Shown here one piece after another: positions 57,001-64,000 of a stretch of DNA of 64,000 nucleotides. The notes under the pieces were generated by a model. The model saw only the letters and a program-made list of their open reading frames with translations. It was not told the origin of the DNA and did not search any database. The position numbers and the translations under genes are program-made. The number at the start of each line of letters is the position of its first letter. Within the stretch, counting starts at the first letter, position 1. The DNA is from Bagarius yarrelli. Lineage: Eukaryota > Chordata > Actinopteri > Siluriformes > Sisoridae. The DNA lies in contig VCAZ01000125.1 of assembly GCA_005784505.1 (NCBI GenBank), positions 953,001 through 1,017,000 on the forward strand, read 5' to 3'.

Positions 57001-59606
57001 CGGTTTTTCTTTCGGACAGGTATGGAGTATCTTGTGTTTTCAGTAAGAATAAGACATTCGTAACATTAAATTACATTTTAAAAACTTTAAACCACAGAAT
57101 TCAGATTCTACAGAAAGTAGGTTAAAGGTCATTCACAGGGAAGAGTAGCTCTCTGAATAGTCAAACGATTTCACCATCGATTCCACACAGAGAAAAGTCA
57201 GTATTAAACATTTATAGTTTGAACCATGTGTTAAGATCTATAGACATGTTATAGACATCTATAGACATCAGTGAGCTAAATGCAAAACTGAGATAGGAAA
57301 AGCTGATTTCTGGTTATCTTCATCTGTCCAGTTAAGGTTGGGATGTGCCTTAGATTCAATGTTTTTGTTAAAAGGAGTGGAACCTGATGTAGTAGCCCAA
57401 CCACCTCAATGGTTGATGTTTTGGGTATGCCAAAAGTGTATATACAAGTTATGTTCTTCATGATTGTCAAAACTAACTGCAACCCACACAATGTTTTTGT
57501 TTTTCACATTATTGTCTGTAAACTCCAAAGACTGATATTTGTTAAAATCCCAGGAACGCTGTAGTTTGTGAAATATACAATCTAGGGCTGCACAATATAT
57601 CACAATTATTGAAACATTGCAAATCGTCATTTTGTGATGTGCATATCGCGGTGGGTTGTGATAAACGAGTGATTTGATACTTTAAATAATAGTGTATGAA
57701 AAAAAAGTTTCAGCTCGAAGTGGATGTTAAAATATCTGGCATGCGGATTTTGGTCTGTATTTGCATGTGCATGCTTTGATAGAAGACAATCAACAAGCTG
57801 CAAAACCTTCATAGTGAGATAATCACAGCTGCTGGTGACGATTTAGTGTCAAAATTTAAAAGCATCTCAAACATAGATGCTTTTTCATTTTGGCAGTAAA
57901 TTAATAAAAAAAATGACCACATGCAGATTGGAGTTATGTAGAACATGTAAATCTCGTTCGGCAAAACAAAAAGGAAACACTACAAATCTTTACAGTCACC
58001 TTAAAACCATACAGAAAAATATGTATCTGCTATGCTCAGCAGAAAAACCTGCAAACACAGGGGAATGTGTTTGAAGAATCATGAGTTGGTTATATAATTT
58101 CTTTATATATAGTGTTTATATCGCATTATTTAGCATGCTATCGCATGTTGCATTTTTCTTTAATATCATGCAGTTTTAGCTCAAACCAGCCCATCTGACA
58201 CCATTGTCCATCCAATGCCTAAAGTTACAAATCTTTATTTTAATATGGGAAGTGGTGGCTTAGTGGTTAAAGTGTTGGTCTTCAATTCCCAGCACCACTA
58301 AGACACCACTAACCAAGACCCTCAACCCTTAATTACTTAGTTTTATATAAAGAGATAAATGTAAGTCGCTCTGGATAAGGGCGTCTGCCAAATGCTGTAA
58401 ATGTAATGTTTAATGTCAACGTTAACTAAACTGCTTAATCTGTATTTACTTGACTAACTGCCTGAATGGCTGCATGATCAAGCAGGTATACAGGTGTTCC
58501 TAATATATTGAACAGTAGCTTTTAATCTGCTATAAACGTAGAATAAATAAACAATTTAAAAGGGATGTGAACATAGTTATTTAAATGTAATCTTGTTGCT
58601 GTTTACGATGAACGCCAATAGGTGGCAGCATCGTATAACTTCTCACTGAATCCTTAAACGACAATAAGTAATACAACTCTCAACATCTGTGGTAAAGCAT
58701 CTGCCAAAAAGTCTTCTGTTGAACTAGACTTTTGAGCACACTGGCTGATTTATGTTCCCTCGCAGATAGAGTAGTCTATTTTTGTTTCGTTGCGGCAGAT
58801 AACAGAGTAGCACCTGGAGATTTTCTAACTATGCGTGCTTCTTGGATTTTGTTCTATGACTGAGAACTAGCAGAACTAAAAAGCTGCTACTGCTCAGACT
58901 TTAGCAGAATGTATTAGAAGTAATCACGCTTGTATTAATACCAGTAGGATTTGGAATAGAACTACCAGTGTATATTAACAGACTGGGGCTTGATTTATTT
59001 CTTATAAAAAAAAAAGCACCTGACATATAATCTCAGGACCGCTAATCATTCTTCAACCAGGTCTCATTTATCTTGATATGTTGCGCTGTCCTCCGTGTGA
59101 TAGTTAATGACCAACAGGAAAGTCTCTCACATTGTCCCTTCTATGGATACTGAAATAAAAGGCAGGGTAGCTCAGTGGTTAAGGTGTTGGACTGCTAAGC
59201 GGAAGATTATGGGTTTGATTCCCAGCATTACCAAGTTACCACTGCTAACCCCCAATTGCTCAGTTGTATAAATGAGATAAATGATAAAAGTTGCTCTGGA
59301 TAAGGGTGTTTAGAAATGTAAATGAAATGTATATTGAGGCTTATAAACTGTGTTTCTGTGTGTGTGTGTGTGTGTGTGTGGCAGGCAGCACGGGTAAAAA
59401 TTCAGAGCCTAGAGAACAGCGTAGAGAGCTTCCTGACACGCGAGAGCCAGATGAAGCACATGATCCGCTCGCTGGAGCAGGAGAAGGCCAACTACCAGAA
59501 GACCATCGAGCGCATGCGCAGCAGCCTCCCTGCAGACGCAGCTGACATGGAGATGACCCAGCTGAAGATAAGCAGCAACAATAAAACCAAAGCAGCCAAC
59601 AAATAA
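26946..59606 (+). CDS. tbc1d4: TBC1 domain family member 4 (AS160), Rab GTPase-activating protein
   Basis: Twenty exons: 26946-27329, 35663-36193, 37885-37974, 38760-38864, 40526-40658, 40750-40841, 40911-41021, 41547-41657, 41908-41955, 43879-44084, 44760-44906, 48256-48404, 49106-49312, 52048-52209, 52374-52532, 54248-54492, 54902-55061, 55169-55338, 55580-55756, 59385-59606; phases all fit, 1202 residues (human about 1298). An in-frame TAA at 26940 fixes the start. PTB1 starts at FSLWYVGCSSLDRRTTLPML (exons 1-2) and PTB2 spans exons 2-5. Akt-type motifs: RRRHAS (Ser286), RMRIGS (Ser529), RRRAHTFS (Thr567). A calmodulin-binding-like helix is in exon 13 (WKKAIHQQILLIRM). The TBC domain lies at about 826-1040 with the Arg finger in GRTFP (Arg880) and the Gln finger in YCQG (Gln917). 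A coiled coil ends the protein. In mammals, Akt phosphorylation relieves Rab inhibition so that GLUT4 vesicles reach the surface. Confidence 0.96.
28250..28309 (-). mobile_element. SINE fragment
   Basis: ACAACTGAGCAATTGGAGGT and TTGCTCAGGGGCCCAGCAGT match the reverse strand of the SINE body; both ends are missing. A (TA)n run follows. Confidence 0.6.
30715..30835 (-). other. candidate reverse-strand exon, membrane-segment coding
   Basis: A 121-nt segment bounded on the - strand by an excellent acceptor (TTTCTTTTCTTGCAG) and a perfect donor (CTGCAG then GTAAGTG). One frame is open throughout: TVGLIYFGIFQEWIERVASS then GSALLLVLGLAVIVGKVTLQ, ending in phase 0. The second half would make a transmembrane helix. 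I do not recognise the protein and found no convincing partner exon. It lies antisense within tbc1d4 intron 1. Confidence 0.35.
33089..33273 (+). mobile_element. tRNA-derived SINE, near full length
   Basis: The head GAAGTGGTAGCGCATTGGTT resembles a tRNA A box. The body has TTAACCCCCGGTTGCTCAGT and the 3' part TAAGTTGCTCTGGATAAGGA to GTGTAAATGTAA. It lies in tbc1d4 intron 1. Confidence 0.8.
36280..36360 (-). mobile_element. SINE fragment in tbc1d4 intron 2
   Basis: AATTGCTCAAGGGTCCAGCA and the following bases align with the reverse strand of the SINE body. It is short and diverged. Confidence 0.4.
38094..38606. mobile_element. non-autonomous hAT transposon with 8-bp target duplication
   Basis: It starts TAGGGATG and ends CATCCCTA, perfect inverted termini. 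It is flanked by the identical octamer GTTAATAG at 38086-38093 and 38607-38614, the 8-bp target duplication expected of hAT transposases. At 513 bp it has no transposase frame. It contains a perfect 25-bp hairpin at 38467-38540. It lies in tbc1d4 intron 3. Confidence 0.9.
38467..38540. repeat. perfect 25-bp inverted repeat (hairpin) inside hAT element
   Basis: Arm 38467-38491 (GACATTCTTTTAATCTTTGT then GCAAT) is exactly complementary to 38516-38540; the loop is 24 bases. Confidence 0.9.
39720..40235. repeat. dispersed repeat, copy 1 (second copy at 46945-47390)
   Basis: It shares GTAACAGGAGCTGAGCCCAG, GGTAATATTGTCTTGTGTTT and ATATATCGAAAT blocks, in the same order and orientation, with 46945-47390. 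There is no coding frame. It lies in tbc1d4 intron 4. The family is not identified. Confidence 0.75.
41221..41354 (-). mobile_element. SINE copy in tbc1d4 intron 7
   Basis: GAGGGTTAAGAGCCTTGCCC, AGGGGCCCAACAGTGGCAAC and AACCTCTGAGCCACCACTTC match the reverse strand of the SINE; the 3' end is truncated. Confidence 0.7.
43190..43615 (-). mobile_element. second tRNA-derived SINE with expanded pyrimidine tract
   Basis: On the - strand: a head with GCGCTATTGTGCTCTGATAG and the B box GGTTCGATTCC (43559-43569), then GGCCCGGGTCCTTTCCGGTC, a 310-bp almost pure CT tract, and the 3' tail TTTTAATAAAGGCAAAATTC. The tract (43231-43540) is far longer than in an ordinary copy. It is polypurine on the + strand with many G runs. 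It lies in tbc1d4 intron 9. Confidence 0.75.
43645..43700. mobile_element. hAT terminus fragment
   Basis: TAGGGCTGTGTAACAATATA, then ACAGCTAACTATC, matches the left end of the complete element at 60856-61227. No right end is found. Confidence 0.5.
45045..45171 (+). CDS. tbc1d4: alternative last exon of tbc1d4 (GAP-less isoform)
   Basis: It follows exon 11 after a 138-bp intron (donor GTGAGA at 44907, acceptor tract CTTTCCGCCGTTTTCTCGCAG ending 45044). In the exon 11 phase it is open for 42 codons: RGIAILSPSFSCYSLLASTE, TRKPDREKSPSVEPHAASQS, AV, then TAA at 45169. The Ser/Pro-rich composition resembles the flanking linker. The internal phase-2 GT dinucleotides make poor donors, so it reads as a terminal rather than a cassette exon. 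The isoform would have 694 residues: both PTB domains and Thr567 but no TBC domain. Use is inferred from splice signals only. Confidence 0.5.
46114..46214 (-). mobile_element. SINE fragment in tbc1d4 intron 11
   Basis: GGGCCGTGCTCCAGGGCCCA, then CAGTGGTACC and TAGTCCAACATCTTAACCCA, match the reverse strand of the SINE head and body. Confidence 0.6.
46945..47390. repeat. dispersed repeat, copy 2
   Basis: Collinear with 39720-40235, about 7.2 kb away in the same orientation; see that entry. The shared block GTAACAGGAGCTGAGCCCAG starts at 47091. Confidence 0.75.
50846..51230. repeat. AT minisatellite with embedded (AT)n microsatellite
   Basis: Variants of GGAATATATGGGAGATAATA and GGAATTAACAG alternate for nearly 400 bp. 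A pure (AT)n run of about 85 bases (50932-51016) sits in the middle. It lies in tbc1d4 intron 13. The (AT)n part is cruciform-prone and likely length-variable. Confidence 0.85.
52928..53112 (+). mobile_element. tRNA-derived SINE, near full length
   Basis: Head GGGTGGCTCAGTGATTAAGG, B box GGGGTTCGATTTCC, tail GTAAGTCGCTCTGGATAAGA to TGCTGTAAATGTAAA. It lies in tbc1d4 intron 15. Confidence 0.8.
53113..54005. mobile_element. probable hAT-like remnant, limits uncertain
   Basis: ATACGTATCAAGATACATGT and CAATATTGTGATAGACAATA near the left and ATCATGATATAAAAATTTGG, then CCATATTGCCCAGC at the right, resemble fish hAT miniatures. No intact terminal pair or target duplication was found. Contains a (GA)n run at about 53514-53540. 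Confidence 0.3.
55938..56320 (+). mobile_element. probable non-autonomous DNA transposon remnant in tbc1d4 intron 19
   Basis: The start TTAATAAAGTGATAGTTCAC, then CAAAAAAAAG and CCTGTAAGACCACCTTTC, TTTCTGACCCTCCCATAGAC and AAGCCCCAGAAAAACACC, resemble a repeat widespread in fish that targets TTAA. The right end was not located. Confidence 0.4.
57583..58170 (+). mobile_element. hAT remnant with BED-type zinc-finger fragment
   Basis: The left terminus TAGGGCTGCACAATATATCA and degenerate right end AATATCATGCAGTTTTAGCT resemble fish hAT ends. Inside, the frame 57913-58074 contains CRLELCRTCKSRSAKQKGNT then TNLYSHLKTIQKN, similar to the BED finger at the N-terminus of hAT/ZBED transposases (Cys pair, NTTNL, then a His). 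The second His appears lost and the rest of the transposase is gone. Confidence 0.55.
58245..58408 (+). mobile_element. tRNA-derived SINE copy in tbc1d4 intron 19
   Basis: Head GGAAGTGGTGGCTTAGTGGT, tail GTAAGTCGCTCTGGATAAGG then GCGTCTGCCAAATGCTGTAA. About 25 bases around the B box are deleted. Confidence 0.8.
59162..59324 (+). mobile_element. tRNA-derived SINE just before tbc1d4 exon 20
   Basis: Head GGCAGGGTAGCTCAGTGGTT, B box GGGTTTGATTCCC, body CCCCAATTGCTCAGTTGTAT. It ends about 60 bp before the last exon; a (GT)n run (about 59357-59379) leads into the acceptor. Confidence 0.8.
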
Positions 59607-62120
59607 CCCAGAGTCGGAAAACGTGTCTCCTTTGGTTACATTACAGCGGACCTAAGGGGCTGTGGAACTCTTTTTTGGCAGTTCTTTGCAGCGTAGCTGG
59701 TGAACTTGCCAAATATGTGGAGAGCATTGACTATGCCCAAGAGTTGATTCGGAAACTACAACATGATAACTTCCAATTTTTATGTACAGGTGAACCTTTC
59801 AGCCTCGCTTTACTCCTCTGTTCAATGTTAACTGCAGGTTTAGGGATCATGACTGCTGTGCAGAACAGAAACATTGCTTTAGTGTCAGATGTGTTGAAAA
59901 CAAGATGAATGTAGCTTTTCCCCAAAGTGCAGCCTGACTCATGGCTGTGTAAGAAGAATCTCTGCCTTGATGTTGGCGTTCGGCGTTCGCTGTGAGAACT
60001 ACCAGAAAAAGTGTCAGTGACAATATTGAACAGGGCAAAAACCAAAATATTTAGCTTGATCAGATTGACAATCTGCTCAAAGCGCTGAACTTAAAGTTTA
60101 AGCAGGAAACGAAACTCTTTCTGTATTTCCTCTGTCTTTGCAGCACCGTCCAAATTTACCGCACACTCCAAACTCCTACACCTTTACTGCCGCTTTATCA
60201 GTTACTGAATATGCTCTAATTCGAATCAGGCTTCTGAAGACAGGAAGAGCGTACCACACTGTCTACCACAAAGCTGCAACATTCGTTCATGAGTTATGCA
60301 AGCTACACAGCGAAAACTATGTCTCTACAGGGCATTAAATGTCTCAGAGTATTCCATATGCTTGGACAAATTCTTCAGGAAAAAAAAAAAAAAAAAGGGA
60401 AAACTACCCTTTTAAAAATGTATAACTCACCTGTAACCTTTTCTTTTTACTCCAAATAATGTTTTTATGTACTACAGTCTTCTATAAAAGTATCAGGAAT
60501 CTGTGCAGACCTCATGGAAAGCACCGGATCTCTTCTCTCAAATAGTTTCTAAAAGAAAAGCCTTCCATTAGTCTTATTGATGAAGCCTTATGAATGTATT
60601 ATGTATAGCACATTTAATGAGCTGCACTGTTACCGCTATGCAAAAATATATATGTGTATTTTTGTTTGTTGAAGAATTGAATCAGTATGTATTCTGTCGC
60701 AGGTAAGGAATCCTCCATCACTAAAGAGCTGCTATTTCTTATCTTATGAATCCAGCACAAGTGTGTAAAGCTTCTCATTCGCTACATCCGAACAAATGGG
60801 GTAGCTTTGAGTACCGTGTTAAGATTTCATACCTTTTTTAACAGCATAACATGAATAGGGCTGTGTAAAAATATCAGTACAGCTGACTATCGCTATATTT
60901 ATATTGACGATAGCGTATAGTTGTTTGTATCGGTAATATATTTAATTTAGGTTTTAATCTGATTTACGTTTATGTTAAGATTTGAATAAAACCCTCAGTG
61001 CAGGTAAAAACAACTTCTTCCTCGCTCCTGTAGTGAATTTGACGGAAAAAATAAGAGCGCCTCTGGCTTTGTATTCGTTGTATTTTTAGCTATTTGCTTT
61101 ACACTGTGTAAATTTTTCAAAGCATTGCAGTACGTATTATATGGCAATAATCATGATATATTGTATCGTGACCGATGTATTGTGATATGTAGCGTTTCGT
61201 GAGGCTCTTTGCCAATACACAGCCCTAAATATGAACTATAATGCTATTAAATTTGAGCTGGTGAATTTCTGCATTAGTGTGCAGGGTATTTTTTTTTTTA
61301 AATCAGATTTACCAGACTTAATTAATCAGATTAATCTGAACCTACTAACACAGACTTGCGGTCATCTATTCTCAGTTAAAGAATAATCAGAAGCGATCCA
61401 GTCTGCCAAATATTGCAGTCTAGAAAGTTTTTTTCTGTTTTTATCTGTTGCGTCCAAAAAGCTACAATTCTGTAGGATTTACTGATTGTAACTGATAATC
61501 TGCTGTTCTGATAGCAGTTTTGTTTATCAAGTCATTTAATGCATATATAATGCTTGCTTACGCATTCGAAGCTCTCAGGATCGTCACAGCTTGCGTTGTT
61601 TTGTATTTTTTCCCCATCATATGTTTTTCAGTTAGTCTTTAAGTGGTGTGCTAGTCCATCAGTGACATTTTGACAGTGTTTCATTTCTGCGTCATAGACA
61701 GACACTGTAGGTGTTAAGTGGGTTCTATTGGTCTGATAATTGTGTGCGGCTAAAGTCCAAAAAACAGCACTGTTTTTATTGTTTGTATTGTTAAGATTTG
61801 GAACAAAAATTGCTTCATATGGCGGTGTGAAATCAGCTCCATGTCCATGAAAGCATTCGGGTCAGCTTATTAAAGCTGTTTCAGCATGGACATCACTTTG
61901 GTGGTGAAACCTAAAAGAAAAAAATAATTTGCACATCATTGTTGGGAAAGTTAAGAAAATGCCGGTAGAAACTTTTCAACATCAAAGCATCTTTTTGATT
62001 GTGACCCATTTTGTGTGCAAGTGTTTTTTTTTTTTTGTTTTTTTAAATGAAGTCCATTTTCCAAACTGTTATTTGTTCCTTAATCAAAGGTTTGACACTT
62101 ATCATTGAGCTTACAATAAA
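59607..62120 (+). other. tbc1d4 3' untranslated region (presumed)
   Basis: No further exon is expected after the stop at 59604-59606. AATAAA signals occur at 62115-62120 and 62851-62856. Their use is unknown. The hAT miniature at 60856-61227 would lie inside the transcript if the distal sites are used. Open frames here are accidental. Confidence 0.4.
60856..61227. mobile_element. non-autonomous hAT transposon downstream of tbc1d4 stop
   Basis: Termini TAGGGCTGTG and CACAGCCCTA are perfect inverted repeats. Flanking octamers AACATGAA (left) and AATATGAA (right) differ at one base, consistent with an aged 8-bp target duplication. 372 bp, no transposase. Internal sequence contains ATATCG-type repeats. 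Confidence 0.8.
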
Positions 62121-63786
62121 CACCAGCGATGCTTTTATTAAACACATGAAATAAGCCGAGTTCTAGGTGGGTTGCAAAACTGCTCCTTTTTGCCAGTCAC
62201 CTTCTTTCAGCTTTTTAAAGAAGTGAACAATGACATTATACGGCACTTGAAGTGTGTTTGTAGTAAAACGAATCAGCACACATCTTATCTCAAGGTGCAC
62301 TTGAGACAACTTCTGATTTCTGTAGTATTTTGACGATGATGATGCCAGAATGCTATCTTTAATCCTTCATTAAACTTGACACCGGATTACATTTTGAATA
62401 TTTTTCCACCTTTTTTTATTTTGAGAATTGCAGTGCTGTCTCTGCGCTGCATTTAACTATTGTTGCTCTGTAAATACAATTGACTGATAAAAAACAAATC
62501 GTAGACTCTGTTGTTCACTTGTATGATTAATCAAGATCACAATGCCTTATTAAAACATTCACTGCTTTTTAAACATCTACTTTTTGTCTCTTTTATATTA
62601 AGTATGAGAATGCAATGATGTTGTTTTTTAATGTTTTATATAAAGAATGGAAATGTATTGAGCAGGAGTGAAACAGATGTGCATTAAACATGTGCATAAA
62701 AACTGATAAGGAGATGCCCCAGATGATGATTGGGGCCTAATATGTTGCTACTTTATTGCAGTACTGATGCAGAATTGAAATTAGTTTAGGGTAACAGTGT
62801 TCTTATCAATCAATAAGACATCTTTGTGTTTAAAGTAGCTTCAGCTCTAAAATAAACTGAGGATATTGGGACTATAGGCCAGACTGTATCTGCTCTACAG
62901 AAGGTTTATTTTCTTCTTGAAGACATTAAGTTGCAGTGATTGAGCTTTGCTTACAGGGATTGATGGCACCTGCTGTTACATCTTGTGGGAAAAAACCCCA
63001 AACTATACATTTTTAAACCGAGTCGGAGGATGTTATTACATGTCAAGTAGTGTTAATATTTTTCTGTAACATGAAACAAGCTGTTTTATTATGGGTTCTT
63101 AAAAACATCATGAAATCATAATTAGGATTTGAAAGATTATTGCAGACTGAAATTTCCACTGATATAATTTTTTTAGACACCAGAAACAGTAACTTGTAGC
63201 TTTAAAAAAAATATGTAGTTAATTTATAGAGTGAAGTCTATGCAGTGTGATTTTACATTTGATAATTGTCTGTATCTGAATCCCCAGAAAAACATAAAAC
63301 ACTTTCATTTACATCCTTGTTCTGTTGTCTTTATCTATGATTATATGTGATTATACAATTTTTTTATATTGCAATATATACTAAAAAAATGTTGCAGTTT
63401 TTTCCAATATTGTGCAGACCTAATAATAAATAATCTTCAGTGCCTAATATTTTACATTTTTAGTCTTTTGGAAGGTTTTAGTTTTCTGTCCGCCAACAAC
63501 TGCAAATGTAACCAACAAGCCTTTAGGTATAGAAGAGCGAAAATGAGAGTTTTTATTAGAAAACAAGCATCCACTGGAGCAGGAATCACACTGCCCCATG
63601 CTTGGTGGAGAAGTAAAGGACAAAACAATGTCAGGGCAATTCCAGCTTGACTAAATACAATCCTTAGTTTTACATCAAATCAGACTTTTTTTCTAGTCTC
63701 TTGTTATGTACAGAAAAATGCAGTAATGTTGGAACCTGCCATCCCTACTTAATGATTTTACCCTAAATATTCTTAAATAAATAAGT
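62121..63786. other. intergenic AT-rich DNA
   Basis: No gene recognised. A hAT-like right end (TTTTTTCCAATATTGTGCAG then ACCTAA) lies at about 63395-63425 without a clear partner. Confidence 0.35.
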
Positions 63787-63964
63787 AGGAAGTGGTAGCG
63801 CAGTGGTTAAGGTGTTGGATTTCTTATTGGAGGATCTGGGTTTAAGTCCAACCTGCCACTGTTGCGCCCCTGAGCAAGACCCTTAACCCCCAATTGCTCA
63901 GTTGTATAAAAGAGGAAAATGCTCTTAGAAAAGGGTGTCTGCCAAATGCTGTAAATGTAAATTT
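63787..63964 (+). mobile_element. tRNA-derived SINE, near full length
   Basis: Head GGAAGTGGTAGCGCAGTGGT, body CTTAACCCCCAATTGCTCAG, tail GGGTGTCTGCCAAATGCTGT then AAATGTAAAT. The best-preserved head among the copies here. Confidence 0.8.
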
Positions 63965-64000
63965 ACATACAGTTACTTATTAAAATAGACTAAATACAAC

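Noticed and set aside
59675..60338. + strand frames of 77 and 66 codons after the tbc1d4 stop
   Set aside because: Downstream of a complete stop, no splice signals, no family resemblance.
63787..63964. tRNA gene
   Set aside because: A- and B-box-like sequences belong to a SINE head; the cloverleaf cannot be closed and the same head recurs in other copies.
1..64000. CRISPR array, bacterial operon, phage or virus
   Set aside because: No direct-repeat/spacer pattern, no ribosome-binding-site operons, and all genes are spliced with vertebrate families.

Overview
The window looks like nuclear DNA from a teleost fish, most likely an otophysan (catfish or characin type). Genes are split by GT-AG introns, the background is AT-rich, and the repeats are typical of fish: Tc1-like transposons, hAT miniatures, L2- and RTE-type LINE tails, and about a dozen copies of one tRNA-derived SINE. 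The order of assignment is an inference, because no ribosomal or mitochondrial marker is present.

Three protein genes can be reconstructed, all on the + strand. (1) Positions 10025-13376: a six-exon LAMP-family lysosomal membrane glycoprotein with the LAMP1-type transmembrane segment and GYQTI tail, but only one luminal LAMP domain. Its promoter area carries a CLEAR/TFEB-type palindrome and an NRF1-type palindrome, and its first intron is filled with a duplicated 32-bp minisatellite. (2) Positions 20386-22832: commd6 (seven exons, 195 codons), a COMM-domain subunit of the Commander assembly. (3) Positions 26946-59606: tbc1d4/AS160 (20 exons, 1202 codons), the insulin-responsive Rab GTPase-activating protein with two PTB domains, Akt phosphorylation motifs, a calmodulin-binding helix, a TBC domain with both catalytic fingers, and a C-terminal coiled coil. 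COMMD6 next to TBC1D4 matches human 13q22, and human LAMP1 lies on the same chromosome at 13q34.

Layout: 1-2529 is featureless AT-rich DNA. 2530-9350 is a transposon graveyard: a palindromic Tc1/mariner remnant, a Tc1 element split by another Tc1 and an L2 LINE tail, and a reverse-strand RTE-type LINE fragment. 9600-13.7 kb holds the lamp gene. 13.7-20.1 kb is intergenic, with SINEs, an inverted repeat and a fairly young 5'-truncated Tc1 copy. 20.1-23.0 kb is commd6. 23-26.9 kb is intergenic, with LINE and SINE tails and the presumed tbc1d4 promoter. 26.9-59.6 kb is tbc1d4, with introns carrying many repeats. 59.6-64 kb is its 3' region plus a hAT miniature and a SINE.

The genes do not form an operon. 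The two trafficking regulators (Commander subunit, Rab-GAP) and the lysosomal glycoprotein are functionally adjacent, but co-regulation is not shown by the sequence. The points most worth a second look are the single-domain LAMP1-like gene with its minisatellite intron and CLEAR box, an alternative last exon of tbc1d4 that would give a GAP-less protein, two well-formed but unidentified reverse-strand exon candidates, and several well-delimited transposon structures.
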